DNA of 64,000 bases, taken from NCBI RefSeq assembly GCF_014279975.1, contig NZ_CP047936.1, forward strand, positions 2,646,835-2,710,834, written 5' to 3'. Below the pieces are notes generated by a model that worked only from the letters and a program-made list of their open reading frames with translations, was not told the origin of the DNA and made no database searches. The position numbers and the translations under genes were made by a program. This stretch comes from Synechococcus sp. BIOS-U3-1. Its GTDB lineage: Bacteria > Cyanobacteriota > Cyanobacteriia > PCC-6307 > Cyanobiaceae. Each line of letters starts with the position of its first letter. Position 1 is the stretch's first letter. Positions 1-8,888 of this stretch are shown here, piece by piece.

Positions 1-3
1 TAG

Positions 4-840
4 ATGACCTCAACAATCCTTGGCTGGCATAACGGCGAGTGGGGCAGCGCCGATGCACTGGGCATGCCGCTCACGGATCGCGGTCTGCAGCTTGCGGATG
101 GATTGTTCGAGACGGTGCTGATCCAGGACGGAAATGCCCAGCTGCTGAGTGAACATCTGCAGCGGTGGCAGCACGGCGCAGCACGACTCGGCATGGCAGC
201 TCCTCCCGCTCGCCCCTGGCTGGAGGACTTGGTTGGTGAAGCCATCACCCGTGCTGCTCTCAACAGAGCAGGCACAACGGGGGCGATGCGTCTCAACTGG
301 AGCCGAGGCAGCATTGGTGGCCGTGGAATCGGCTTGCCGACAGCTGATCCGGATCCAACTCAGCACCGCTTCTGGCTCACCCTTCAACCCCATCAGCCCA
401 ATTTTCAACCCGCGCAGGCCTGGATCAGTGTTCAGGAACAACGCAACGCCAACAGTGTTCTGAGCCAATGCAAGACTCTCGCCTACGGCCAGTCGATTCA
501 GGCCAGGCGGGAAGCGCAAGCACTGGGGTCAGAGCTGGCTCTACTGCGCAATACAAGCGGTGATCTCTGCTGTGGCGACAGCGCCAACCTGCTGGTGAAG
601 CGAGAAGGGCACTGGATCACCCCACCGCTGAGCAGCGGTTGCCTGCCAGGTGTGATGCGAGCCAAAGCACTTCAACAGAAACTCGTCACAGCCACGCGCA
701 TTGGTCCAACACTGCAAGCCGACGACCAGGTGCTGCTGATCAACAGCCTGGGCTGCAGGTCCCTCAAACAGGTCGACAGAATGGAGCTGCATCCCTCTGC
801 AGAAGCAAAGTTGCTGTGGCAGCAGCTGCTTCTTGGTTGA
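4..840 (+). CDS. pabC: aminodeoxychorismate lyase-like class IV aminotransferase
   Basis: A 278-residue PLP enzyme of fold type IV, best read as 4-amino-4-deoxychorismate lyase, which splits pyruvate from aminodeoxychorismate to give p-aminobenzoate for folate. The N-terminal block DRGLQLADGLFET and the expected PLP lysine K157 in SQCKTLAYG are visible. A TAG triplet sits directly before the ATG, so an upstream gene outside the window (plausibly pabB) may end there. Branched-chain or D-amino acid aminotransferases share the fold. The short length and N-terminal block favour PabC. It converges on the next gene with 14 bases between them. Confidence 0.85.
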   Translation: MTSTILGWHNGEWGSADALGMPLTDRGLQLADGLFETVLIQDGNAQLLSEHLQRWQHGAARLGMAAPPARPWLEDLVGEAITRAALNRAGTTGAMRLNWSRGSIGGRGIGLPTADPDPTQHRFWLTLQPHQPNFQPAQAWISVQEQRNANSVLSQCKTLAYGQSIQARREAQALGSELALLRNTSGDLCCGDSANLLVKREGHWITPPLSSGCLPGVMRAKALQQKLVTATRIGPTLQADDQVLLINSLGCRSLKQVDRMELHPSAEAKLLWQQLLLG

Positions 841-854
841 GGCAGAACAGGCTT

Positions 855-1676
855 TCAGGAAAGGAGTGTGTTGTTGTCGTGCAACCCTGGAATCCACTTC
901 AACACTGCTGCCGACCAACCCTCGCCATGGGGTGCTGGCGCCAGTTGGTAACGACCCTCGGCCACGCCGACCTTCAGCTCGGGATGGGGTCCGGCTGCTC
1001 CTGGAACCACCACCGCACAGTCGCTGGCATCCAGCAGCGCCAGGTCATTCGGCGAATCCCCCAGGGCCAGCACCTTCACGTCCGGAACTCCCTGACGTTG
1101 TTTGAGAGTCTGCAATGCCTGGCCCTTGCTCACCCCGGCACCCAGCAGATGACCAAGACGATTGCCCTGCACCACTCCCAGCTGACGCATTTCAGCCAGC
1201 ACCCGAAGACGATGCCGCGATTCAGGGAGCTTCGGTGGGACGAAGGGAACGCTGCACTGACGGCGTTGTGCCATCTGCAGAGCCTCACCGCTGAGGCCTA
1301 AGAGCCGATCGGCATCCATGTCACTGAGATCATCAAGGGCATGGAGCGGCTCCCCGAGCTCACGCTCTAGATCAGCAAGTTGCGGTCTGAGCTGTCTCCA
1401 GGATGGACCCAGGTCTTGGCGCCATACCTCACCAGTCGCGGATTCTCCATAGATGGCCCCACCGTTCTCGACGATGAACGGATCATGCAGACCCGCCAAC
1501 TCACGAAAGCGGAGCACCTCCTCAGCCGTCTTGCTCGTGCAGGGGATCACGGGAATGCCGTGACGCTGAAGGCAACGGATCGCGTCCTTCGCGGCTGACC
1601 AGTCGTAGTGATGATCCATCAGCGTGCCGTCGAGATCAGTCACAACCCACCAGTTGGAGTGTGGAGTCATCGTCAT
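855..1676 (-). CDS. gpgP: glucosyl-3-phosphoglycerate phosphatase, MPGP-type HAD
   Basis: HAD-superfamily phosphatase of the mannosyl-3-phosphoglycerate phosphatase family, 273 residues. The nucleophile motif is DLDGT with D14 and D16, and the C-terminal acidic motif is GDSPNDLALLD. With gpgS next door, the likely substrate is glucosyl-3-phosphoglycerate, giving the compatible solute glucosylglycerate. The start overlaps the stop of the upstream GH13 gene by 4 bases (ATGA), implying translational coupling. A second in-frame ATG lies two codons downstream (1670). The substrate is inferred from context, because the family also contains the mannosyl enzyme. Confidence 0.88.
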   Translation of the reverse strand: MTMTPHSNWWVVTDLDGTLMDHHYDWSAAKDAIRCLQRHGIPVIPCTSKTAEEVLRFRELAGLHDPFIVENGGAIYGESATGEVWRQDLGPSWRQLRPQLADLERELGEPLHALDDLSDMDADRLLGLSGEALQMAQRRQCSVPFVPPKLPESRHRLRVLAEMRQLGVVQGNRLGHLLGAGVSKGQALQTLKQRQGVPDVKVLALGDSPNDLALLDASDCAVVVPGAAGPHPELKVGVAEGRYQLAPAPHGEGWSAAVLKWIPGLHDNNTLLS

Positions 1677-3403
1677 GCCTGCACCAGCCAGAGCACGGCA
1701 TACGGCTCGAGTGCATGCCGCCTTCGCGGCGCAAACTGCTGATCAGTGAGGCGATCGACCCAGACCAGATCATCTCGGCCGCCCATAACGGTGGGATCAA
1801 ACGTCAAACGTGAGGCTGTGAAGTTGTGCACAGCCACCAAACTGTGACCCTGATGGGAGCAACGCAGAACGACACGATCCACGCGATCGACACTAAGCAC
1901 GTCCAAGACGCTGTCCGGATGCAGTGCAGGTAGCTCGGCACGCAACGTGAGTGCATGGCGCAGAGCCGTCAACACAGCGGTTGCATCGCTATCGGGATCA
2001 TCAAGGCGCCGCTCCAGCGCTGCTGCTTTGAATTGAGGGCGATTGATGTCCCGGCGATGACCACTTTGACGAAAGCGAGCCAGATCATTCGGACTCGCAA
2101 GCAAGGCTGGTAGATAAAAGGCAGGAATGCCTGGAAGCACCAACTTCAGCATTTCGGTGAGCAGAAAACGCTGGCGCTGAAGATGAGCTGGATCGACACC
2201 GGCATCGGCCATGGCGCTCCACCAGCTGATGTTGATCTCATAGGGAACATCATCCCCATCAGCGAGTCGACGGTGACTCACCAAGCCACCTCGCTGCTCA
2301 CAGGCAATCAGCAAATTCAACAGACGCCGCTGGGGCATCAGACCCTCCAAAGGCCTCAACCCCACGCCGTCATGGCATGCCGTGAAGTTGAGCAATGCAG
2401 TGGAGTTTGGCAGTTGGGGCCAGCGCGAAAGCCAGCGGTTCAGCAGATCAGCAGACCCGCTCATGGCGGCCTCCATCAACAGGGGAGGAAGCGGGAAGTT
2501 GTAGGCGAGATGGGCTTCGCGACCACTGCGCAGGTAGGAGAGGTTCTCCTCCTCCGGAACGTTGGTCTCCGTCACCACCACGCCACCACCAGCGCAGGCG
2601 TAGGTGAGCAGATGTCGCAGCACCTCGACCAGTCGATGGACTTGAGGGCGATGAATGCACGAGGTGTTCGGCTCCTTCCAGACGAAGCCAACGGCATCGA
2701 GTCGAATCCAGCGCACACCATGGGCGAGCTTCTGCTTCAACAAACGCGTGAAGCCAAGCAGAACTTCAGGACAACGCCAATCCAGATCAACCTGATCCGG
2801 TCCGAATGTGGTCCACACCTGACGCTGACCGACAGAGCTCCGCAGATGGGTGAACAGCGCTGAACTGCGCGGACGGACCACGTCGTCCCAGCAGGGATCA
2901 GGGGCAGCTTCCAGCACACACAAGCGACCAGGCTCCTCATCTCTCAAAAACTGACGCACCCATGGATGAGATGCAGAAACATGGTTGAGCACCAGATCGG
3001 CCATCAATCGACGGCCCTCGGCCAACGCAGCGAGATCACTCCAGTCGCCATGCCGCTCCTCCAACTGCTCATGACTCGAAACGGCAAACCCACCATCACT
3101 GGTGGACTCAAGAAACGGCAGCACATGAATCACAGATGCAAACACCTGCAGATGGCGATTCACAAAGCTGCGAAGCCCCTGCAATCCAGGTTTTGCATCA
3201 TCAACGACAGAATCCGCATAGGTGATGAGCACCACATCGTCTCGATGCCAGCAGTGATTCGGGTCTGCCGAATCGGCAAACGCCGAAGCCGGTCCGAGAA
3301 TTTGCAGCAATTGCGACGACAACGCTTGGAGATCGGCGGAAGAATTATGCGGGTAGAGATCACTTAGCAGGATTCGCAGCGTTTGATCGCGCGGAGGCTG
3401 CAT
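1673..3403 (-). CDS. GH13 sucrose phosphorylase-like (possible glucosylglycerate phosphorylase)
   Basis: A 576-residue alpha-amylase superfamily protein of the sucrose phosphorylase type (GH13 subfamily 18). Visible active-site blocks are RLDAVGF near residue 235 (nucleophile Asp), VVTETNVPEEE near 278 (acid/base Glu) and CHDGVGLRP near 343. Some members of this subfamily act on glucosylglycerate. Its place between gpgP and the divergent gpgS suggests reversible phosphorolysis of glucosylglycerate, not sucrose, but this is inference. The 4-base overlap with gpgP makes a two-gene operon, divergent from gpgS across about 70 bases. Confidence 0.88.
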   Translation of the reverse strand: MQPPRDQTLRILLSDLYPHNSSADLQALSSQLLQILGPASAFADSADPNHCWHRDDVVLITYADSVVDDAKPGLQGLRSFVNRHLQVFASVIHVLPFLESTSDGGFAVSSHEQLEERHGDWSDLAALAEGRRLMADLVLNHVSASHPWVRQFLRDEEPGRLCVLEAAPDPCWDDVVRPRSSALFTHLRSSVGQRQVWTTFGPDQVDLDWRCPEVLLGFTRLLKQKLAHGVRWIRLDAVGFVWKEPNTSCIHRPQVHRLVEVLRHLLTYACAGGGVVVTETNVPEEENLSYLRSGREAHLAYNFPLPPLLMEAAMSGSADLLNRWLSRWPQLPNSTALLNFTACHDGVGLRPLEGLMPQRRLLNLLIACEQRGGLVSHRRLADGDDVPYEINISWWSAMADAGVDPAHLQRQRFLLTEMLKLVLPGIPAFYLPALLASPNDLARFRQSGHRRDINRPQFKAAALERRLDDPDSDATAVLTALRHALTLRAELPALHPDSVLDVLSVDRVDRVVLRCSHQGHSLVAVHNFTASRLTFDPTVMGGRDDLVWVDRLTDQQFAPRRRHALEPYAVLWLVQA

Positions 3404-3472
3404 CAGGTTCCACCAGAACGTCGTTCAGGTATGGAACAAGTTCTTCTCCTCTGTTGTCGCATCGAACACCGC

Positions 3473-4768
3473 ATGGATTTTCAGCAAAGCCTGATCACCA
3501 CGGTTCATGATTACAGCCTTGGCAATCTCGACGCCATCGACTTCAACCAGGAGCTTCGGCAAAGGTCCACCGCTTTGCTAATTCCGTGTCTGATGGAGGA
3601 ATTCAAGCGGCCAGCCCTGAGCCTGATCCGCGACACCTTATCCACGCTTACGGGACTTTCCAGTCTGGTGATCGCCCTTTCCGCCGACAGCATCGAGGAC
3701 GTCGATGCAGCCGAAGCCTTCTTTGCAAACATGCCTTTCCCAGTGCAGGTGCACTGGACCAACGGCCCGGCAGTGCATGAAGTGCTCTCCTCCATGGGCA
3801 GCCTGGGCCTGGATCTAACCGGCCCACCTGGCAAAGGCTGGGCTGTCTGGCAAGGACTGGGAGTGGCTTGCCAGCAGGCGGAAGTGATCGGCTTGTTTGA
3901 CGCAGACATCCGCACCTTTGGTTCTGGCTATCCGGAGCGAATGCTGCGACCACTGCTCAACCCATCCCATGGGATGGCCTATGTGAAGGCCTTCTACAGC
4001 CGACTCTCGTTAGAAACCCAGGCGCTGCAGGGGCGCGCTACACGATTGTTCGTTGGCCCCTTACTGGCAAGCCTGGAACAGATTTTCGGCGCACTGCCCT
4101 ACCTCCGCTACCTCCAGACCTTTCGTTATCCACTGGCTGGTGAATTCGCCTTCACCCGCGACCTGGCGATGAACCTGCGGATCCCTTCCGACTGGGGACT
4201 GGAGATGGGACTGCTCTCCGAGGTGTATCGCCACGTGGCACCCAGCCGGATTACGCAGGTGGATCTGGGGTTGTTCGATCACAAGCACAAAAGCCTGGGG
4301 AACAAACCTGACGAAGGCCTGCAACGCATGGCCAGCGAAATCTTCTGCACTGTCTTGCGCAGCCTGATGGAACACGAGGGCTGCGTGATGTCGATGGATC
4401 AACTACCCACCCTGGAGGTGCTTTACCGGCGTGTCGGAGAAGACAGAGTGCGCCAATTCGGGCTCGACTCCGCCATTAACCGTCTTCCCTACGACCGTCA
4501 TGGAGAGGAGCTTGCATTGCACAGGTTTGCAGACCTGCTGCGCCCAAGCCTGAGCGGTCTGCTGGCCTCGCCGATCGCACATCAGCTGCCCAGCTGGTCA
4601 CGACTGAACAGCTGCAATCCATCCTTTGCAATGGACCTCGCACAAGCAGGCAGAGTCGGGCGCGAGTCACCGAGCTACACAACAAGCGCCATCAGACTTA
4701 GACGTCCCAACCACTCACCAGCAAGACTCGAAGTCCAGGCCAACGCTTCAACAACCGCAGCAGCTTGA
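3473..4768 (+). CDS. gpgS: glucosyl-3-phosphoglycerate synthase
   Basis: GT81-type glycosyltransferase, 431 residues from the chosen ATG, expected to move glucose from an NDP-glucose donor to 3-phosphoglycerate, the first step to glucosylglycerate. A nucleotide-sugar/metal motif (LFDADIRTFG) and the ALSADSIEDVDAAE stretch are visible. I chose the start at MDFQQSLITTVHDY, the beginning I know for cyanobacterial GpgS. Earlier in-frame starts at 3383 and 3431 would add a non-conserved leader, and the one at 3383 would overlap the divergent GH13 start. With gpgP this makes a complete pathway. Glucosylglycerate is a known secondary osmolyte of marine cyanobacteria under low nitrogen. Confidence 0.92.
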   Translation: MDFQQSLITTVHDYSLGNLDAIDFNQELRQRSTALLIPCLMEEFKRPALSLIRDTLSTLTGLSSLVIALSADSIEDVDAAEAFFANMPFPVQVHWTNGPAVHEVLSSMGSLGLDLTGPPGKGWAVWQGLGVACQQAEVIGLFDADIRTFGSGYPERMLRPLLNPSHGMAYVKAFYSRLSLETQALQGRATRLFVGPLLASLEQIFGALPYLRYLQTFRYPLAGEFAFTRDLAMNLRIPSDWGLEMGLLSEVYRHVAPSRITQVDLGLFDHKHKSLGNKPDEGLQRMASEIFCTVLRSLMEHEGCVMSMDQLPTLEVLYRRVGEDRVRQFGLDSAINRLPYDRHGEELALHRFADLLRPSLSGLLASPIAHQLPSWSRLNSCNPSFAMDLAQAGRVGRESPSYTTSAIRLRRPNHSPARLEVQANASTTAAA

Positions 4769-4984
4769 GGCTGAGCATGAACTAAAGCTTTTCGTGGAAA
4801 TCAGTGAACAAAAGATGATGGGTGTAACACAGCGAACTTCAATCAATGTTGCGACAACTACCGAATCAAAAGATTTGGTATCAAGCCTGTAAAATTGAAA
4901 TATTGCAGAGGCTCGTTTTGTGACAAATCAGACATTTGACCTGTCAGATTTTGACGATATTAAAGGAGCGAGTTTTGCAACTAG
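4769..4984. other. intergenic region with a small hairpin
   Basis: AT-rich spacer between gpgS and the DUF1830 gene. An 8-base-pair hairpin with a 4-base AAAA loop lies at 4860-4879 (one G-U pair). No T-tract follows it, so it is not a convincing terminator. An AAGGAG lies at 4963-4968, about 16 bases before the ATG at 4985, which is too far for a standard Shine-Dalgarno. No tRNA-like structure was seen. Confidence 0.4.
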
Positions 4985-5257
4985 ATGATCGAATGCGCGT
5001 ACCGCAACAACACTGACAAGATGGTGATTGTGAAGTGCATTGGGGAATCGCACTTTTACCTGGAAAAGGTTGTCATGCCCAAAGAGATGTTCTGGTTTGA
5101 AGCTCCACAAGAGGCTCAGCTGGAACTCTGGATGATGTCTCCACAAGGTCAGATGTTGGATGTACGAGCATATACAGCCGACTACGCGATGGATGCCGAT
5201 CTCCAACAACAGTTGGGGCTTGAACGAACCTGTATGGCGGTCGCGGACACCCGCTGA
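4985..5257 (+). CDS. DUF1830 family small protein
   Basis: A 90-residue cyanobacterial protein of the DUF1830 family. The family signature is visible as CAYRNNTDKMVIVKCIG followed by FYLEKVVMP and a mid-protein Phe/Glu-rich stretch (FWFEAP). Function is unknown. No signal peptide or membrane segment is seen. A TAG directly before the ATG rules out a longer reading. It is monocistronic as far as spacing shows. Confidence 0.85.
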   Translation: MIECAYRNNTDKMVIVKCIGESHFYLEKVVMPKEMFWFEAPQEAQLELWMMSPQGQMLDVRAYTADYAMDADLQQQLGLERTCMAVADTR

Positions 5258-5400
5258 ATCAACAAAAGCTCCCCGAAGCTCAACTCCACCCTGCCGAAGA
5301 TGAGCGTCGACTCATAAACCTATGAGGTGTTCGCTGATGGCAAGCTGCTCAGATGAGCGCCCGCCGACGAGCTGCCACTTTCTCAGCGCTACCTCTTGTT

Positions 5401-6156
5401 ATGAATCAATCCCTGCTGGTGATTCAACACGTTGATCACGAGGGTCCTGATCTGATCCATGAACTCGCAATGCAACGAGGCATGAGCATCCAGACGATCC
5501 GTCCAGATCTCGGAGAGCAACTACCCGACCCGGCCAGCACTCCAGACACCATTGCCGTGGTGCTTGGAGGACCGATGGGGGTGAACCAACGCAACGACCC
5601 GAAGATGGATTGGCTTCGTCATGAACTGGAGTGGCTGTCGAGCTGGCATCGGCAGAAAAAACCAGTATTGGGAATCTGCCTGGGAGCCCAATTGCTAGCC
5701 GTGGCGGCGGGAGGATCGGTGGAGCCGCTCAGCGTGGGAGAACCTTCTGCACCCCTGAAGGAACTGGGGATTGGAGCCATCCACTGGCTGGTCGACCCCA
5801 GCGAAGAACCACTACTCCATGGCCTTGATCCCAGTGCACTGGCCCTGCACTGGCATGGCGACCGCATCCGACTTCCCGATGAGGCCACCTTGCTTGGATC
5901 GTCATTGCACTGCCCAGAGCAAGTGTTCAAAATCGATCGACATGCCGTAGGCCTTCAGTGCCACCTCGAAATTTCAAAACCAAACCTGGAGCGGTGGATT
6001 CAAGCCGACGCCGCTTACATCGTTAGCGCAATCGGAAAAAACGGAGCCGATCAGCTTCGCAACGACTGGAAGCGACTTGGCGGGCATCTGCAAAAAAGCG
6101 GGGCCCAGTTGTTCACCAATGTGTTCAGTCAGCTACAAAACATCAGCAGTCAGTAA
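5401..6156 (+). CDS. class I glutamine amidotransferase (GMP synthase-like)
   Basis: Stand-alone class I glutamine amidotransferase domain of 251 residues. The triad is readable: nucleophile C93 in GICLGAQLL, and H188 and E190 in QCHLE. It resembles the GATase domain of GMP synthase but has no synthetase partner, like YfeJ/GuaA-like orphans whose acceptor is unknown. An in-frame ATG at 5353 would add 16 Arg/Ala-rich residues. I preferred the one at 5401 because the domain begins there (MNQSLLVIQH). The protein is preceded by about 140 bases of featureless spacer. Confidence 0.88.
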   Translation: MNQSLLVIQHVDHEGPDLIHELAMQRGMSIQTIRPDLGEQLPDPASTPDTIAVVLGGPMGVNQRNDPKMDWLRHELEWLSSWHRQKKPVLGICLGAQLLAVAAGGSVEPLSVGEPSAPLKELGIGAIHWLVDPSEEPLLHGLDPSALALHWHGDRIRLPDEATLLGSSLHCPEQVFKIDRHAVGLQCHLEISKPNLERWIQADAAYIVSAIGKNGADQLRNDWKRLGGHLQKSGAQLFTNVFSQLQNISSQ

Positions 6157-6224
6157 ATCCAAAACATTTCGAAACTGGTATCAGTTTGAAAACCACAACA
6201 ACAATCCACTCAATCAAAATTGTC

Positions 6225-6242
6225 GTGTAGTAGTTACTACAC
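6225..6242. promoter_or_regulatory. perfect NtcA-like palindrome
   Basis: GTGTAGTAGTTACTACAC is an 8+2+8 perfect palindrome. It contains GTA-N8-TAC (GTA 6227-6229, TAC 6238-6240) and the extended TGTA-N8-TACA form of the NtcA site. It lies in the 169-base gap between the amidotransferase and the DUF4278 gene, 84 bases before the latter. A good -10 about 22 bases downstream is not evident, so binding by another dimeric regulator is possible. Confidence 0.5.
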
Positions 6243-6325
6243 AACGTTCACTTCATCCTTGGGTGAAGCGCAGTACAACTCAGGCCATGGAACGGGGACC
6301 TGAGCTTGCTTCGGATAACTGAATC

Positions 6326-6493
6326 ATGAGTACGCTTCTCTATCGCGGCCACACCTACGACCAGTACAAAGAGTTTGCAAAAAAACCAGCTATCAAGCTC
6401 ACTTATCGCCGGCAGGTCTATCAAACACGCCAGGCCGAAGCCCAACGGGAAAGAGTCGAATTGAAATACCGAGGTGTCGCGTACATCCACTGA
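6326..6493 (+). CDS. DUF4278 family small protein
   Basis: A 55-residue protein carrying the short cyanobacterial motif LxYRGxxY twice: LLYRGHTY at the N-terminus and LKYRGVAY at the C-terminus, with a degenerate middle copy LTYRRQVY. This matches the DUF4278 family of small basic proteins of unknown function. It lies downstream of the NtcA-like palindrome at 6225. The start ATG is the only one giving the first motif, and the stop is TGA. Confidence 0.75.
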   Translation: MSTLLYRGHTYDQYKEFAKKPAIKLTYRRQVYQTRQAEAQRERVELKYRGVAYIH

Positions 6494-6546
6494 AATGGCG
6501 CTGTTGCAAGCCATCCTCACTGAAGATGACTTATAAAAAATTTGAC

Positions 6547-7041
6547 CTAAGCCGCTAGTGGCAGGGGTCTGACCCCGTGCAGTTGGGGTTTGGCATCCGA
6601 CGTCGTCGTTGCATTCATCAGCGAAGGGATCCGCGCACTGTTGTACACGCGAAATTCCTGCACAAGAGACACTCCAGGCTTTCGAACAGCCTGGTTCAAC
6701 ACCACAGAGCCATCCGGATCAGAGATGGAACGGTGGAAGGTCCGCGGGGGGATGCGCAAGATATCGCCACCACCTTCAAGCCTGACGATGTGAAACGGCT
6801 GCTCCCAGGCAAGATTCACCAAGTAAAACGTTCGTCCACCACTGGCAGCCAGAAGATTGTCTTCCTGATTGGGATGCATATAAAACTGCCAGGCCCCTGT
6901 TTCGGGGTCATCTGGTGGACTCACGGCAGGGCCGGAGTGAATCACCAGATCACGGGCATTGGACGTCTCAACCGTGACGTCAAAGAAACGCACAGAAGGC
7001 GTGTCGCGAAACCGCTCGAAAGACAACAGTTCGAACATCAC
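6547..7041 (-). CDS. cupin-like conserved hypothetical protein
   Basis: A 164-residue soluble protein I cannot name. A beta-rich central part (FYLVNLAWEQPFHIVRLEGG followed by ILRIPPRTFHRSIS) looks like the two strand blocks of a cupin barrel with a possible metal His in RTFHRS. The text is inference from pattern only. Two Met codons open the frame (7041 and 7038). It faces the DUF4278 gene and is followed upstream by the moaA end, separated by about 80 bases. Confidence 0.65.
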   Translation of the reverse strand: MMFELLSFERFRDTPSVRFFDVTVETSNARDLVIHSGPAVSPPDDPETGAWQFYMHPNQEDNLLAASGGRTFYLVNLAWEQPFHIVRLEGGGDILRIPPRTFHRSISDPDGSVVLNQAVRKPGVSLVQEFRVYNSARIPSLMNATTTSDAKPQLHGVRPLPLAA

Positions 7042-7120
7042 CGATGGGCCGGATGAAGGCCCGAACTCTGAACTGTTTTTACCGAGCTTTCTCTACTGAA
7101 ACGGTGCCGTCGATAACGGT

Positions 7121-8170
7121 TCAGCCACCCAGATAAGCCATCTCTGCATGAGGTGACGTCCTGAAAGCAGCCTGGCCCCGGCCCTCCTCGCTGTACTGGT
7201 CGAGCCTTCTCTGCCACAGGGCACAGATCTCTCTCTCCAGGTCATCGTCACTGGTCAGAGCCGGTTTCAGATCTGTTCCACGAGCTGCAAACAGACAAGT
7301 GAAGGCTTGCCCATCAGCGGTAATGCGCAGTCGGTTGCAGTCTCCGCAGAACGGCTCAGTAATTGAGGCGATCACACCAATGGCAGCGACGCCATCGCGA
7401 TAACGCCAGCGCAAGGCAGTACCACCCGGTGATCGACCGAGTGACGACAACGGCCATTGGCGGCTGATGCGATCGACCATCACGGCTGCAGGCAAAACCT
7501 GCTCCATGGCCCAACCGTTGCGATTGCCCACATCCATGAATTCGATTAAGCGCAGCTCCAGCCCTTGCTGACGGGCCAACATTGCTAGAGGAATCAACTG
7601 ATCGTCGTTCACGCCCCGCTGGATCACCGCATTGAGCTTTAGGGCGCCGACAGCAGGGTCAAATCCGGCCGAACGAGCCGCCTCAAGACCAGCCAGTACC
7701 TGTTGAATCAGTCGCGTTCCAGCAGGCTCGCCACCGCGCAGGCCAGCCATGCGCGCCACCACCTCACCCTCGACCGCATCAAGACTGATGGTGATCCGTT
7801 CGAGGCCAGCAGCACGAAGAGCACGAGCCCGTTCCTGCGTCAGCAAGACACCGTTGCTGGTGAGTGCCACCTGCCGTAGACCCTGCAGAGGATTGCCAGG
7901 AGTGGCACGCCCCAAGGCAACCTGCTCCAGCAGCGGGAGCAACCGATCGCTCAGTAACGGTTCGCCTCCGGTGAGCCGCAGAGTATGGGCCCCCAATCGG
8001 GAAGCAACCCGGATCAGTCGCAATTGCTGTTCAAGGCTGAGCAGACCTGGGGGATCCACAGCATCGGGGCAGCAATAAGGACAGGCCAGATTGCAGCGTG
8101 CCGTGAGCGACATCCGCAGCACCCCGAGCGCTCGAGCCCTCTGGTCAATCGGGGGAGATGCGGCAATCAT
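7121..8170 (-). CDS. moaA: GTP 3',8-cyclase MoaA
   Basis: Radical SAM enzyme that with MoaC converts GTP to cyclic pyranopterin monophosphate, the first step of molybdenum cofactor synthesis. The 349-residue protein has the SAM cluster C26xxxC30xxC33 (RCNLACPYC), the LTGGEPLL motif, a second C-terminal cluster (EPFCGDCNRL...FTC) and the conserved C-terminal GG. Its start overlaps the mobA stop by 4 bases, so it is the second gene of a mobA-moaA operon. The cofactor serves the nitrate reductase encoded nearby. Confidence 0.97.
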   Translation of the reverse strand: MIAASPPIDQRARALGVLRMSLTARCNLACPYCCPDAVDPPGLLSLEQQLRLIRVASRLGAHTLRLTGGEPLLSDRLLPLLEQVALGRATPGNPLQGLRQVALTSNGVLLTQERARALRAAGLERITISLDAVEGEVVARMAGLRGGEPAGTRLIQQVLAGLEAARSAGFDPAVGALKLNAVIQRGVNDDQLIPLAMLARQQGLELRLIEFMDVGNRNGWAMEQVLPAAVMVDRISRQWPLSSLGRSPGGTALRWRYRDGVAAIGVIASITEPFCGDCNRLRITADGQAFTCLFAARGTDLKPALTSDDDLEREICALWQRRLDQYSEEGRGQAAFRTSPHAEMAYLGG

Positions 8171-8751
8171 CGAATTAACGCTGCCAGATCAATGGGCCGA
8201 TTGACATTGACCAACTGATCAGGGGGAAGTTTCACCGTGTCATAAGGAATACGTTCAAGCCAGCCGCGCCAACGACCCTTCCCCTCCGTCAGCTCATCGT
8301 CAAGCGCCTTGCGATAGAGCGCACCGGAGGGATAGATGCCAAATAGATGCTGGAGCCTGGAGCCATCATCGGCAACAAACGCTCTGGATTGCTGCGTTCT
8401 CCAGCAACGGATCAGTTGCTGCAATGCTTCCAGACGTAAGCCGGGCATATCCACAGGCAAGGTGAGCAGCGCTTCATCATCACGATCGTGCAGGAGACAG
8501 CTCAAGGCCCAGAGGGGACCTGCCGGCTGCCATGGCTCAGCTTGGACAGTCACACCTTTGCGAGTGCTAAGCAGCTCGTGATGACTGACATGACCCGTCA
8601 GCACACAGACCTCAAGACCCGCTGAGCGCAACAGTTGGACCTGAGCCTCAAGCCAGCGCGATCCATCCGGATGGCTCAGCAAGGCCTTATCTGCACCCAT
8701 GCGACGACTGGCACCGCCGGCAAGAACAACACCCAGAAGACGACGAGACAT
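8167..8751 (-). CDS. mobA: molybdenum cofactor guanylyltransferase MobA
   Basis: Transfers GMP to molybdopterin to form the bis-MGD cofactor that NarB-type reductases need. The N-terminal nucleotide-binding signature LAGGASRRMGADKALL and the DMPG-type block (LPVDMPGL) are present. I take the ATG at 8751 (MSRRLLG), giving 194 residues. An upstream in-frame start at 8781 would add ten residues before the conserved beginning. Divergent from nrtP across about 255 bases that hold an NtcA-like site. Confidence 0.95.
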   Translation of the reverse strand: MSRRLLGVVLAGGASRRMGADKALLSHPDGSRWLEAQVQLLRSAGLEVCVLTGHVSHHELLSTRKGVTVQAEPWQPAGPLWALSCLLHDRDDEALLTLPVDMPGLRLEALQQLIRCWRTQQSRAFVADDGSRLQHLFGIYPSGALYRKALDDELTEGKGRWRGWLERIPYDTVKLPPDQLVNVNRPIDLAALIR

Positions 8752-8873
8752 AGAACCGAAGGTCTTGAGCCTTGGTAACACCTCAGGCCAACGACAGTGC
8801 AGTCACAACGACTACTAAAAAGACTCAAGTCACTTACAAACACAATTGAAGCAAAACCTCAGCAATGCAATTT

Positions 8874-8888
8874 TGTAGCCAATGCAAC
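8874..8888 (+). promoter_or_regulatory. NtcA-like element upstream of nrtP
   Basis: TGTAGCCAATGCAAC fits GTA-N8-TAC except that the right half is AAC. An AT-rich AATTAAT lies about 25 bases further, near where a class II -10 would fall, and the nrtP ATG is about 120 bases downstream. The same 15-mer with two changes is found upstream of cynS (23016-23030). The remaining 255-base nrtP/mobA spacer holds no gene that I can see. Confidence 0.45.

Noticed and set aside
4626..4892. 88-residue frame at the gpgS 3' end
   Set aside because: Mostly overlaps gpgS out of frame, Gln/Thr-rich with no domain.
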